NCBI RefSeq assembly: GCF_030813715.1
Contig: NZ_JAUSUZ010000001.1
Coordinates: 5,642,001-5,706,000 of the forward strand
Source of the DNA: Catenuloplanes indicus
Lineage (GTDB): Bacteria; Actinomycetota; Actinomycetes; Mycobacteriales; Micromonosporaceae
Direction of reading: 5' to 3'
Length of the DNA stretch: 64,000 nucleotides
The notes beneath the pieces were generated by a model that saw only the letters and a program-made list of their open reading frames with translations, made no database searches and was not told the origin of the DNA. A program made the translations under genes and the position numbers. Below, one piece after another: positions 42,591-53,275 of this stretch (within the stretch, counting starts at the first letter, position 1; every line of letters begins with the position of its first letter).

Positions 42591-44216
42591 TCAGCCGACG
42601 CCGAGGGCGGTGGAGATCTCGGCGCGGAGTGTGGCCAGGGCGGTGGCGGCGCGGTCGCGGGCGGCCGGGACCGGGGCGTCACCGACCGGCTCGACGACCT
42701 CGAGATAGGCCTTGAGCTTGGGCTCGGTGCCGGAGGGGCGGACCACGACCCGGGCCGAGGCGGTGCGGAGGACGAGCACGTCGGCGTCGGGGAGGAGGTC
42801 CTCGGCCGCGGTGAGCGGCTCGCCGAGCAGCGTCGCCGGGGTGGCGGCGCGCAGCCGGGTCATCATGGTGGCGATCTCGGACAGGTCGCCGACGCGGATC
42901 GAGAGCTGGTCGGTGGCGTGCACGCCGAACTCCGCGGCCAGCTCGTCCAGCCGGTCGGCGAGCGTGCGGCCGGCCCGCTTCAGGGTGAGCGCCAGCGAGG
43001 CGGTCAGCAGCGCGGCCGTGATGCCGTCCTTGTCGCGGACCAGCGCGGGCGCCACGCAGTAGCCGAGCGCCTCCTCGTACCCGAAGGCCAGCTCGCCGCC
43101 GGAGGCCCGCACGATCCACTTGAAGCCGGTCAGCGTCTCGTCGTAGGCGCGGCCCCGGGCCGTGCACAGCGCGCGCAGCATCGACGACGAGACGATCGTG
43201 GTGGCGAACAGGCCCTCGGTGCCGCGCTCGATCAGCGCGTCGGCGAGCAGCACGCCGAGTTCGTCGCCGCGCAGCATGCGCCACCCGGTGGCGGTGGGGA
43301 TCGCGACCGCGCACCGGTCCGCGTCCGGGTCGTTCGCGATCGCCAGGTCCGCCCCCGACGACGAGGCCAGCGCCAGCAGGAGGTCGGTGGCGCCCGGTTC
43401 CTCCGGGTTCGGGAACGCGACGGTCGGGAAGTCCGGGTCCGGCGCGGCCTGCGCGGTGACCATCAGCGGCGTGGCGAAGCCGGCCGCCTCGAACGCGGCG
43501 GTCAGCACCGGGCCGCCGACGCCGTGCATCGGGGTGTACGCGATCGTCAGCTCGGCCGAGCCGGTCACCGTGGCGGCCGCGGCGGTCACGTACGCGTCGG
43601 TGATCCCGTCGTCCAGCAGCGTGCCGGGCGGCCCCAGCGGCACGTCCGCCAGCGGGCCGACGGCGCGGATCGCGGCCGAGATGCCCGCGTCCGCCGGCGG
43701 CACGATCTGCGCGCCGTCGCCGAGCGGACCGCCCAGCCCGTTGCCGAGGTAGACCTTGTAGCCGTTGTCCTGCGGCGGGTTGTGGCTGGCGGTGACCATC
43801 ACGCCGGCGGCCGCGCCGAGCCGCCGGACCGCGAACGCGAGCACCGGCGTGGGCAGCGGGCCGGGCAGCAGCAGCGCCTCCCGGCCGGCGCCGGTGGCCA
43901 CCCGCGCGGTGCGCTCCGCGAACGCCCGGGAGCCGTGCCGCGCGTCGTAGCCGATCACCAGCGGGCCGGCCGCATCCTGCTCGGCCAGCCAGCGGACCAG
44001 GCCGGCGGCGGCGGCGGTGACGACCGCGAGGTTCATCCCGTTCGGCCCGGCGCGCAGCGGCCCGCGCAGCCCGGCGGTGCCGAACGTGAGCGGCCCGGCG
44101 AAGCGGTCGGCCAGCTCGGCCGGGTCGTCCAGGACGGCTCGCAGCTCGTCCCGGGTGACCGGATCGGGATCGTCCGCGATCCACGCCTCGGCCTGTGCGA
44201 TCAGCGAGTTGCTCAT
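42591..44216 (-). CDS. Phospho-sugar mutase (phosphomannomutase/phosphoglucomutase)
   Basis: 541 residues from ATG 44214-44216. Alpha-D-phosphohexomutase of the long PgcA type: LTFGTAGLRGPLRAGPNGMN, the catalytic phosphoserine loop GVMVTASHNPPQDNGYKVY, the metal loop NDPDADRCAVA, sugar-binding GFKWI and GYEEALG, and the phosphate-binding VVRPSGTEPKLKAYLE. Interconverts hexose 1- and 6-phosphates feeding glycan synthesis or deoxyribose 1-/5-phosphate. Single gene, 58 bp from the kinase gene. Confidence 0.92.
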   Translation of the reverse strand: MSNSLIAQAEAWIADDPDPVTRDELRAVLDDPAELADRFAGPLTFGTAGLRGPLRAGPNGMNLAVVTAAAAGLVRWLAEQDAAGPLVIGYDARHGSRAFAERTARVATGAGREALLLPGPLPTPVLAFAVRRLGAAAGVMVTASHNPPQDNGYKVYLGNGLGGPLGDGAQIVPPADAGISAAIRAVGPLADVPLGPPGTLLDDGITDAYVTAAAATVTGSAELTIAYTPMHGVGGPVLTAAFEAAGFATPLMVTAQAAPDPDFPTVAFPNPEEPGATDLLLALASSSGADLAIANDPDADRCAVAIPTATGWRMLRGDELGVLLADALIERGTEGLFATTIVSSSMLRALCTARGRAYDETLTGFKWIVRASGGELAFGYEEALGYCVAPALVRDKDGITAALLTASLALTLKRAGRTLADRLDELAAEFGVHATDQLSIRVGDLSEIATMMTRLRAATPATLLGEPLTAAEDLLPDADVLVLRTASARVVVRPSGTEPKLKAYLEVVEPVGDAPVPAARDRAATALATLRAEISTALGVG

Positions 44217-44274
44217 CGTGCCTTGATAGCACGACGCCGGGACCGGAAGATCCGGTCCCGGCGGGTGGTGCGCG

Positions 44275-46248
44275 CTACGACGCGGTGAGCGTGAAGGTCT
44301 GCACCGTCTGGTCGTAGATCGGCTTGCTCTCCTGGAACCGGGCCTCGGTGGTGGTCAGGAAGAACGAGTAGACCTTGCCGCCGGACGCGACGAACCGCCG
44401 GATGCCGTGCCGGCCGGTGTCGCCCGCGCCACAGGTGTACTCCAGCTCGATCGCCTCGACGCCGGACATCTCCGCCGGGGTGCGCTGCAGCTGCGTGTAC
44501 GGCTTCGGGCACGAGCTGGAGTTCCCCGCCAGGAAGTCCTCGGCCAGGGTGACGAACCGGTCCAGGTTGGCGCCGTTCTCCACCGTTATGCGCAGCCGCC
44601 GGCCCTTGTCCTCCGGGTCGGTGAAGTCGACGTAGACCCGCTGCTCCGCGTCGTCGACCTTCCACCCGGCCGGGACGTCGACCGAGATGCCGCGGTTCGC
44701 GTACTGCTCGACCGCGATCGCCGGCGCGGCCGGCTCGGACGTGGTGGTCTGACCACCCGCGACCGGGCCGGGCGTCGGCTCCTCGGCGCCGCCGCCCAGG
44801 TTGAACAGCACGATGACGAGGATCAGCGCGGCCGCGGTGCCGGCCGCGGCGATCGCCTGGGTGCGGCGCGGCCACGACTTGACCGTGCCGACCGCCTGAG
44901 CGCCGAACCGCTTCGCGGAGTCGAGGGCACCGCCGCCGCCTCGGGACTGCCCGGCGGAGCCGCCGTAGACGCCGCCGCTCTGATGCACGGACGGCATCGC
45001 GCCGGTGGGCGCCATTCCCGGGTGCGGAGGCGGGTAGCTGATGTGCGAGTGCGGCGGGATCGGTGCCGTGGTGTCGTGGTGCGGCTGCCACGGCGCGCCC
45101 ATCGGCGGCGGGCCGGCCGGCATGCCGCCGTACGCCGCCGGGGAGACCGGGGACGCGCCGCCGGACTGCTCGCCGGACTGGATCGCGCGGAGCCGGTCGG
45201 TCAGCGACTCGCCCGGCGCCAGCATGGCCGGGCCGCCGATCGCACCGCTCGGCGGCGGCTTCGGCGGTGCCTGCGGCGGCGCGGGCGACATCGGGGCGTT
45301 CGGGTTCTGCCGGGGGCGCTGCGCGGGGACAACCGCGTACGGGTCGGTGGCCATGTGCGGCGGCACGTTGCTGGCCAGCGGGCCGGACAGCAGCTCGCGC
45401 AGCAGCCGGCGGGCGGTGGTGACGTCCATCCGCCGGGCCGGGTCCTTCTCCAGCAGGCCGAGCAGCACGTTCGCCAGCGAGCCGGCGCGGACCGGCTGGA
45501 GCGGCGGGTCCTCGACGACCGAGTGCATGGTCTCGATCGGGTCGCCCTTGTCGAACGGCGGCCGGCCCTCGACCGCTGTGAAAAGCGTCACACCGAGTGA
45601 GAACAGGTCGCTGGGCGGGCCGAAGTCCTGGCCCATCGCCCGCTCCGGCGAGATGAAGTGCGGCGAGCCGAGAACCATGCCCGGCGTGGTCAGCTGCACG
45701 TCGGTGGGCATGCGGGCGACGCCGAAGTCGGTGAGCACGCACCGGCCGTCCGCGGCGATCAGCACGTTCGCCGGCTTCACGTCGCGGTGCAGCACGCCGG
45801 CCGCGTGCGCGACCTCGAGCGCGCCGAGCAGTGCGATGCCGATCTTGGCGACCGCGCGCGGCGCCAGCGGGCCGTCCTCGATGATCATGTCGGCCAGCGA
45901 GCGCGCGTCCAGCAGCTCCATCACGATCCACGGGCGGCCGCCCTCGTGGACCACGTCGTAGACCTGGACGACCGCGGGGTGCTGCAGCGCGGCGGCGGCG
46001 CGGGCCTCACGCAGCGTCCGCTCGTACATCTGATCCCGGTCGCTGGGGGCGAGCCCCGGCGGCAGGACGACCTCCTTGACCGCGACGTCGCGGCGCAGCA
46101 GCGTGTCGGACGCCCGCCACACGGTGCCCATGCCGCCGTGGCCCACCGCGGTGCGCAGGCTGTACCTGCCGCCGATGGTCGCGCCGGGGACGGCGCGGCC
46201 TCCGGTCGGGCCGACAGAAGGGCTGTTCCACGTCGGAATCTGTGTCAC
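44275..46248 (-). CDS. PknB-like serine/threonine protein kinase with extracellular domain
   Basis: 657 residues from GTG 46248; longer in-frame readings add atypical sequence. Kinase domain (~30-290) with all Hanks motifs: VGHGGMGTVWRA, VAVKEV, VLHRDVKPANVL, LTDFGVAR and GSPHFISPERA. A Pro/Gly/Met/His-rich juxtamembrane linker (~300-480) leads to one transmembrane helix (AIAAAGTAAALILVIVLF, ~505-522) and an extracellular ~130-residue domain (ISVDVPAGWKVDDAEQRVYVDF, with two Cys) unlike PASTA repeats. The gene is divergent from the methylmalonyl-CoA mutase-type gene. The ligand of the outer domain is unknown. Confidence 0.93.
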   Translation of the reverse strand: MTQIPTWNSPSVGPTGGRAVPGATIGGRYSLRTAVGHGGMGTVWRASDTLLRRDVAVKEVVLPPGLAPSDRDQMYERTLREARAAAALQHPAVVQVYDVVHEGGRPWIVMELLDARSLADMIIEDGPLAPRAVAKIGIALLGALEVAHAAGVLHRDVKPANVLIAADGRCVLTDFGVARMPTDVQLTTPGMVLGSPHFISPERAMGQDFGPPSDLFSLGVTLFTAVEGRPPFDKGDPIETMHSVVEDPPLQPVRAGSLANVLLGLLEKDPARRMDVTTARRLLRELLSGPLASNVPPHMATDPYAVVPAQRPRQNPNAPMSPAPPQAPPKPPPSGAIGGPAMLAPGESLTDRLRAIQSGEQSGGASPVSPAAYGGMPAGPPPMGAPWQPHHDTTAPIPPHSHISYPPPHPGMAPTGAMPSVHQSGGVYGGSAGQSRGGGGALDSAKRFGAQAVGTVKSWPRRTQAIAAAGTAAALILVIVLFNLGGGAEEPTPGPVAGGQTTTSEPAAPAIAVEQYANRGISVDVPAGWKVDDAEQRVYVDFTDPEDKGRRLRITVENGANLDRFVTLAEDFLAGNSSSCPKPYTQLQRTPAEMSGVEAIELEYTCGAGDTGRHGIRRFVASGGKVYSFFLTTTEARFQESKPIYDQTVQTFTLTAS

Positions 46249-46473
46249 TGGAAATGCCGCCCGGGGGAGTCGAGGGCCGGAACCAACCCCCCTATCTTGC
46301 GGGGTCCCTCGCCGTGAGGAAAGGTGCGGGGTACCAACTCTCCGCGAACTCGACCCAGTGTGTCCGCCGAGTGGCACTCGGTCTATCTTTCATCGCGGCC
46401 GCGCAACGATGGCGAAACATGTTGTGCCAAATACCTCACCCATCGACGGTGACGGCGGTCATAGGATCGCGAA

Positions 46474-48054
<1,581 letters not shown>

Positions 48055-48470
48055 GTGTTCCGCGATCACTCGAACGAGTGGCCTTCGGGGAACCGCGTGC
48101 GCGGTGTGCGTTTGGCCCCATGGGGTACCAAGGACTCAGCGGCCCACCATGCCGATTCCGCGATAACGGCCCCTTGACCAGGGGTAATTTTGATCAGAAC
48201 AACCGTTGGCTGTCCGGTGTATACGGGACTCGCCCGAAGTGCACTCGTGTCCCGCGACGCCGTTACGCGTTGTAGAAAGGGAGGTGGCGAGTGCCTGCGC
48301 GGGACCACGGCGCAGACGGCGCCCCACCGACCCTCAAGCGTCCTTACCAGCGCTTTCGTGACGGACCGCGACCCGATCACTACCGTAACGAGGTTGCGCA
48401 GCGTCACCATGTGAGGTCTAGGCTGTCCGAGTCACCATCCATCCCCATCAACAGTGATCGAGAATTCGAC
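48055..48470 (+). other. 416-bp intergenic region before the amidohydrolase
   Basis: Less G+C-biased than the genes. Two short hairpins follow the mutase gene (CACTCG/CGAGTG at 48067-48080; CCCCT/AGGGG at 48170-48184, followed by TAATTTT, terminator-like). A strong Shine-Dalgarno AAAGGGAGGTGG precedes GTG 48291, which is in frame with the amidohydrolase; the 60 codons between have only about 65 % G/C at third positions, far below the neighbouring genes, so I did not treat them as certain coding sequence. Confidence 0.5.
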
Positions 48471-49730
48471 GTGACGAGTGCGTTGACGCTGCCCAGCAGC
48501 GAGCTGACGTCGTCCTGGCCCGATACTCCACCCGGGGCCGACCCCCTGCCCGGTCAACTCGACCGATGGCTTGCGTCACGAGGGGCCGAGCTGGTAGCCG
48601 TTCGCCGGCACATCCACGCGCACCCGGAGCTGTCCTACCACGAGTTCGAGACCGCGGCGCTGGTCGCCCGCGAGCTCGCCGCCGCCGGCCTGAAGCCGCG
48701 GTTCCTGCCCAAGGGCAACGGCGTGATCTGTGACATCGGCACCGGCGACCGGGTGATCGCGTTCCGGGCCGATCTCGACGCGCTGCCCATCCAGGACACC
48801 AAGGACGTGTCGTACCGATCCACGGTCGACGGCGTGATGCACGCCTGCGGTCACGACGTGCACACCACGATCCTGCTCGGGCTCGGGCTGGCGCTGGCCA
48901 AGCTGAACCAGGAGGGGCAGCTGCCCGGCCGGGTCCGGCTGCTGTTCCAGCCCGCGGAGGAGGCGATTCCGTCCGGCGCTCCGCACGTGATCGCGGCCGG
49001 TGGGCTCAAGGACGTGGCCGCGATCTTCGCGCTGCACTGTTATCCGCAGCTCCCGGCCGGTCTGGTCGGCGTGCGCTCCGGCCCGTTCACGGCCGCGGCG
49101 GACACCGTCGAGGTGAAGCTGCGCGGCGCCGGTGGGCACACCGCCCGGCCGCACCTGACCACCGACCTGGTGCACGCGCTGGGCCGGGTGATCGTGGACG
49201 TGCCCGCGCTGCTGGACCGGCGGATGGACGCGCGGGCCGGTGTCTCGATGGTCTGGGGCACGGTGAACGCCGGGCATGCCTACAACGCGATTCCCGCCGA
49301 GGGCTACGCCAAGGGCACCATCCGGATCCTCAGCCGGGAAGCCTGGCGCGAGGCGCCCGAGTTGGTCACCCGCCTGGTGAAGGACGTGGTCGCGGCGACC
49401 GGCGCGGAGGCCGACGTGGTCTACACGCGCGGCGTACCGCCGGTGATCAACGACCGGATGACGTCCGCACTGATCTCCGCCGCCGCCGGCGCCGCACTCG
49501 GCCCGGAGCGCGTGGTCGAGGCCGAGATCAGCATGGGCGGCGAGGACTTCGCGTTCTACCTGGAACAGGTCCCCGGCACGATGATCCGCCTCGGCACCAG
49601 CACGCCCGGCTCCGAGGTCCGCCGCGACATCCACCAGGCCGGCTTCGACGTGGACGAACGTGCCATCGGCTACGGCATCCGGGTGATGACGCACACGGCC
49701 CTGGCCGCGCTCGCCAGCGGCGCCTTCTGA
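48471..49730 (+). CDS. M20 family amidohydrolase
   Basis: 419 residues from GTG 48471; a start at GTG 48291 would add 60 residues behind a better ribosome-binding site. Zinc amidohydrolase of the hippurate/IAA-amino-acid type: VAVRRHIHAHPELSYHEFETA, VIAFRADLDALPIQD, HACGHDVHTTILLGL (metal ligands), FQPAEEAIPSGAPHVI (catalytic Glu pair), the dimerisation-domain motif GGHTARPHLTTDLVHAL and C-terminal MGGEDFAFYLEQVPG. Hydrolyses an N-acyl amino acid or amidated peptide; substrate not predictable. Confidence 0.92.
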   Translation: MTSALTLPSSELTSSWPDTPPGADPLPGQLDRWLASRGAELVAVRRHIHAHPELSYHEFETAALVARELAAAGLKPRFLPKGNGVICDIGTGDRVIAFRADLDALPIQDTKDVSYRSTVDGVMHACGHDVHTTILLGLGLALAKLNQEGQLPGRVRLLFQPAEEAIPSGAPHVIAAGGLKDVAAIFALHCYPQLPAGLVGVRSGPFTAAADTVEVKLRGAGGHTARPHLTTDLVHALGRVIVDVPALLDRRMDARAGVSMVWGTVNAGHAYNAIPAEGYAKGTIRILSREAWREAPELVTRLVKDVVAATGAEADVVYTRGVPPVINDRMTSALISAAAGAALGPERVVEAEISMGGEDFAFYLEQVPGTMIRLGTSTPGSEVRRDIHQAGFDVDERAIGYGIRVMTHTALAALASGAF

Positions 49731-49745
49731 AGATCATCCAACGGT

Positions 49746-49788
49746 ACGAACGGGGCGGCGCACCGGACCGGTGCGCCGCCCCGTTCGT
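49746..49788. terminator. Terminator of the amidohydrolase gene, 21-bp arms
   Basis: A 43-nt near-perfect palindrome: the 21 bases from 49746 are the exact complement of 49768-49788 around a single A. It begins 16 bp after the stop codon. Confidence 0.75.
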
Positions 49789-49860
49789 CACTCCGTTCCA
49801 TCGCACCCGCCGGCGGTACGGTTCCACCACGCCCGGCGCTCCAACTCCACCGCGACTCAC

Positions 49861-50100
49861 GGCGGCTTGCTCGACCGTGCCTGGCGGTTTGCTGGACCGC
49901 GCTCGGCGGTTCGCTCGACCGAGCCCGGCGGCTTGCTCGACCGCGCCTGGCGGCTTCCTTCACCGCGCCTGGCGGCTTCCTTCACCGCGCCTGGCGGCTT
50001 CCTTCACCGCGCCTGGCGGCGGCCTGCTGTCGCGCGTGGTGGTGGCTTCCTTGGCCGCGCCTGGCGGCGGCCGGCTTTCCGCGCGTGGCGACGGCGGTGA
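49861..50100. repeat. 22-bp tandem repeat (minisatellite) in intergenic DNA
   Basis: Units starting CCGCGCCTGGCGG and ending TTGCTCGA or TTCCTTCA repeat with an exact 22-bp period from 49875: 49875, 49897, 49919, 49941, 49963, 49985 and 50007. The three units at 49941-50006 are identical; the earlier ones are diverged and the later ones (50029-50100) decay with expanded spacing. As 22 is not a multiple of three, all three frames are read in turn, so this is not a protein repeat. No gene is called between 49731 and 50222. Confidence 0.85.
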
Positions 50101-50185
50101 TGTTCCAGCCCGTGACTGCCGGGAGCGGCGGCTTCGGGGAGGGTGCCGTCGGGCACTCCGTGCCCGAAATTTCGCCATAAAGGAA

Positions 50186-50212
50186 GCGAAGCGTTGCCCT
50201 GCGCGGCTTCGC
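50186..50212 (-). terminator. Probable terminator of the DUF4349 gene
   Basis: GCGAAGC (50186-50192) and GCTTCGC (50206-50212) form a 7-bp stem; on the minus strand it is followed by TTCCTTTAT, about 10 bp after the DUF4349 stop. Confidence 0.5.
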
Positions 50213-50222
50213 CGGTTCTGTC

Positions 50223-51212
50223 TCAGGGAGCGGCGGCCGATGGGGCGGCCGGTGCGGCGGTCACCGGGACGGCGGGACGGCGGCGGCGCAGGCGGCGCCA
50301 GAGCAGCACCAGCAGCAGCACCGGGATGCCGACGCCGATCGCCCAGGGCAGCAGCACGCCGACCACGGTCAGCACCACCGCGCCGAACGTCAGGAACGAG
50401 TCCCACCCGTTCTTCAGGCCGATCAGGAAACCGCGGTCGTCCGGCTCCTCGGCCGGCGGTGGCGGCGCGGTGTCCTGCACCAGTTCGACCGTGAGCGTGG
50501 ACAGCGCGGCCAGGTCCTTGAGCCGGTCCCGCTTCGCCTCCAGCGAGGCCAGCTCGGCCTGCCGCCGGGCCAGCTCGTTCTCCAGCGAGACCAGGTCGTT
50601 CAGCGACTTGGCCTGGGCCAGCAGCTTCCGGGCGCTCTCCACCTGCGCGCGCTGGCTGGCGATCCGCGAGTCCAGATCGACGACCTCCTCGGTCACGTCC
50701 TGCGCATCGATCTTGCGGCTCTCCTGCGTGCCGAGTGCGGAGATCTTGCCGAGTACGTCGTAGAACCCGTCCCGGGGGATCCGCAGCGTGATCGTGGCCT
50801 TCTCGAACGGTGTGTTCGCGTAGTTCACGTCGGTGGACCGGGCGTCCGCGCCGACGAACCCGCCCGCGGCCTCGGCCAGCCGGATCGCCTCCTCGGCGCG
50901 CGCGTCCACGTCCGTGACGCGGACCGTGACCGAGCCGGTGTAGATCACTTCCCGGTTGATCACCGGGGCGCCGCCGCCGGAGCCGGGTGCGGCCTCCCCG
51001 GTGTCGCTGCCGGAACCGGTGGCGCCGCCCGCGGCGTCCTGCGCGGCACCCTCCTGCTGCGGCATCGCCGGTGCGGCGGCCGGCGGACCACCGGCGCTGG
51101 TGCTGGAGACCTCGTCCGAGCCGTCCGAGCCGCAGCCGGCCAGAGCCAGCGTGAGCGCCAGACCGGTGGCGCCGAACACGGCCAGTGCGCGTTGTCGTCG
51201 TACCGTGGCCAT
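50223..51212 (-). CDS. DUF4349 lipoprotein
   Basis: 329 residues from ATG 51212, with GAGGGG ~12 bases upstream. Lipoprotein signal with lipobox LALAGCGSDG (Cys ~28), a Ser/Gly/Ala/Pro linker, then the DUF4349 domain (VNREVIYTGSVTVRVTDVDARAEEAIRLAEAAGGFVGA, ITLRIPRDGFYDVLGKISALG, DVTEEVVDLDSRIASQRAQVESARKLL). A long coiled coil (about 195-245), a C-terminal transmembrane helix (TFGAVVLTVVGVLLPWAIGVGIPVLLLVLLW) and a basic Ala/Pro tail follow. Anchored both by lipid and by helix. Function unknown across the family. Confidence 0.9.
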   Translation of the reverse strand: MATVRRQRALAVFGATGLALTLALAGCGSDGSDEVSSTSAGGPPAAAPAMPQQEGAAQDAAGGATGSGSDTGEAAPGSGGGAPVINREVIYTGSVTVRVTDVDARAEEAIRLAEAAGGFVGADARSTDVNYANTPFEKATITLRIPRDGFYDVLGKISALGTQESRKIDAQDVTEEVVDLDSRIASQRAQVESARKLLAQAKSLNDLVSLENELARRQAELASLEAKRDRLKDLAALSTLTVELVQDTAPPPPAEEPDDRGFLIGLKNGWDSFLTFGAVVLTVVGVLLPWAIGVGIPVLLLVLLWRRLRRRRPAVPVTAAPAAPSAAAP

Positions 51213-51359
51213 GGTTGTCGCATCCCCTCGTGAGTCCGCGCCGCGGCGGCGCGTGCGTGACCGGTCAGACGCACCCGGCGGATGAACAGGTTCCGCGCGG
51301 GAACCTTCGGTAGCGTCACGTTTCGGCTGCGGGACGGCCACGGCCAGAAGGAGGCGTCG

Positions 51360-51992
51360 ATGCGGATCACGAAGTTCACCCATGCCTGCGTCCGGCTGGA
51401 ACGCGACGGTGCGGTGCTGGTCATCGACCCGGGCGCGTTCAGCGAACGCGCGGCGCTGGACGGCGCGGACGCGATCCTGATCACCCACGAGCACATCGAC
51501 CACGCGGAGCCGGAGCGGATCGCGGCCGTGGTCAAGGAGCGCGGCGTGCCGGTCTTCGCACATCCGGGCGTGGCGGCCGCGCTGACCGACCTGACCGGCG
51601 TGATCACCACGGTGCAGCCGGGCGAGTCGATCGAGGTGGCCGGGTTCGCGGTGAGCGCGCACGGCGGCGCGCACCAGATCATCCACCCCGACATCCCGCG
51701 GGTGCCGAACCTGGCCTGGCTGGTCGAGGCGGACGGCACGAACGTCTACCACCCGGGCGACTCGTTCGCGATCCCGGCCGCCGAGGTGGACACGCTGTTC
51801 CTGCCGATCTCCGGGCCGTGGATGCGGATGGCCGAGGCCGTCGACTTCGGCCGCGAGGTCAACCCGCGGCGGGCGTTCGCGCTGCACGAGGCGCTGCTCA
51901 GCGAGATCGGCCTGACCGTGGTCAACCGGAACCTGAACCTGCTGCTGGACTTCGAGTACGCGCGCCTCGAGCCCGGGACGACCGTGTCGTGA
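51360..51992 (+). CDS. MBL-fold metal-dependent hydrolase (UlaG-like)
   Basis: 210 residues from ATG 51360, preceded by AAGGAGG. Short metallo-beta-lactamase fold: RITKFTHACVRLERDGAVLVIDPG, the metal motif ITHEHIDHAEPERI, VSAHGGAHQIIHPDIPRVPN, the Asp ligand in VYHPGDSF and the distal His in FALHEALLS. Related to the UlaG/L-ascorbate-6-P lactonase-like and YtkL groups. Its stop overlaps the next start (GTGA), making a three-gene operon. Confidence 0.9.
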   Translation: MRITKFTHACVRLERDGAVLVIDPGAFSERAALDGADAILITHEHIDHAEPERIAAVVKERGVPVFAHPGVAAALTDLTGVITTVQPGESIEVAGFAVSAHGGAHQIIHPDIPRVPNLAWLVEADGTNVYHPGDSFAIPAAEVDTLFLPISGPWMRMAEAVDFGREVNPRRAFALHEALLSEIGLTVVNRNLNLLLDFEYARLEPGTTVS

Positions 51993-53275
51993 GCCTCGGC
52001 GCGGACCTGCTCCGGCGGCTCTACGGCGAGCCGCCGGAGCGTTTCACGGCCGCCCGGGACGAGGCCGTGGCAGAGGCGCGCGCCCGGGGCGACGCGGCCG
52101 GTGCGAAGGAGATCGCGGCGCTGCGCAAACCGGTGATCGCGGCCTGGCTGGTCAACCTGCTGGCGATCCGCCGCCCAGAGCTGCTGGCCGACCTGGCCGC
52201 GCTGGCCGGCGAGATGCGCACCGCCCAGCGCGAGCTGCGCGGCGCCGAACTGCGCGAACTCTCCGCGCAGCGGCGGCGGGTGGTGGCCTCGCTGGTCGCG
52301 GAGGCGCGCGTGCTCGCCGGCGCGGCCGGTGTCCCGACCGGGAAGCTGCCGCTGAACGAGGTGGAGGACACGCTGAACGCGGCACTGTCCGATGAGGAGA
52401 TCGCCGGGTCGGTACGGTCCGGGCGGCTGCTGCGGCCGGTCTCCTACGCGGGCTTCGGCGAGGTCCCCCGCCCCCGCCTGCGTCTGATCACGGAGGACGC
52501 CGGCCCGGCGGCGGACGAGGACGCGGAGCGCCCTGCGGCCCGCGGGCGAGGCTCCCGCACGGCGGCCGGGCGCCGCTCCGGACAGGAGGGCACCGGGCCC
52601 GAGGACGACGCCGGACCCGGGGACGATACCGGGCCACATGGCGAGGCCGATCCCGGCGCCGCCGGGCATCGCATCGCCGGGCGCCGCACCGCTGGGCGTC
52701 GCGCTGCCGGTCAGCAGCCCGGTGCCGGCCTGGGGGCCGACGCCGCTGAGCCCGGCGCCGCCGGGAACCGCGCTGCCGGCGTGGAGACCCACGCCGCCGA
52801 CCGCCGTGCCGCCGGGGACGGCACGGCGCGGCGGGCGGGGGCCCGGAAGGCGGAGGCGGCCCGGACGGCCGAGGCGGACGCGCGGCGTGCGCTGGAGCGG
52901 GCCGAGCGGGATGCGCTGCGCGACCGGGAACGGGCCGAGTCGGACCTCGCGGCCGCCGAGGATGCCGAGCGGTCCGCGGTCGCCGCGGTCTCGGACCTCT
53001 CCGAGCGGATCGCCGCGTTGCAGGCCGAGCGGAACGAGGCCGACCACGAGGTGAGCCGCCGGAAGATGGCGCGCAAGACCGCGGAGCGGGCCGCCAGCGC
53101 GGCCCGGCGCCGCCACGGGGACGCCGCAGCCGCGCTGGAGGCGTCCGCGGGCAGCGCCACCGAACCGTTCGTCGAACCTGCGGCGCCGTTCGCCGACGGC
53201 GGCCGGCGGAAAGCTGCGGCACGCCGGGGCAGGACTGACCGCGGCGGTCCGGCCAAGGCAGAATCGGGCGCGTGA
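51989..53275 (+). CDS. Actinobacterial coiled-coil protein of unknown function
   Basis: 428 residues from GTG 51989 (GTGA overlap). A folded N-terminal ~170 residues (LGADLLRRLYGEPPERFTAARDEAVAEARARGDAAGAKEIAALRKP, then RRVVASLVAEARVLAGAAGVP) precedes a Gly/Ala/Pro/Asp/Arg-rich disordered stretch (~175-285, with many AAG and AGRR motifs). A long Ala/Glu/Arg coiled coil (~290-385; ARRALERAERDALRDRERAESDLAAAEDAERSAV) and a basic tail follow. No enzyme motif. Conserved with the MBL and SCO6745-like neighbours by tight overlap on both sides. Confidence 0.7.
   Translation: MSLGADLLRRLYGEPPERFTAARDEAVAEARARGDAAGAKEIAALRKPVIAAWLVNLLAIRRPELLADLAALAGEMRTAQRELRGAELRELSAQRRRVVASLVAEARVLAGAAGVPTGKLPLNEVEDTLNAALSDEEIAGSVRSGRLLRPVSYAGFGEVPRPRLRLITEDAGPAADEDAERPAARGRGSRTAAGRRSGQEGTGPEDDAGPGDDTGPHGEADPGAAGHRIAGRRTAGRRAAGQQPGAGLGADAAEPGAAGNRAAGVETHAADRRAAGDGTARRAGARKAEAARTAEADARRALERAERDALRDRERAESDLAAAEDAERSAVAAVSDLSERIAALQAERNEADHEVSRRKMARKTAERAASAARRRHGDAAAALEASAGSATEPFVEPAAPFADGGRRKAAARRGRTDRGGPAKAESGA

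Noticed and set aside
48055-48290. Cobalamin riboswitch near the mutase gene
   Set aside because: No B12-box was recognised and the region lies downstream, not upstream, of the mutase gene.
49877-50494. Plus-strand open frame with repeated RAW/PSP-like peptides
   Set aside because: Produced by the 22-bp tandem repeat read in shifting frames and by the antisense of the DUF4349 gene.
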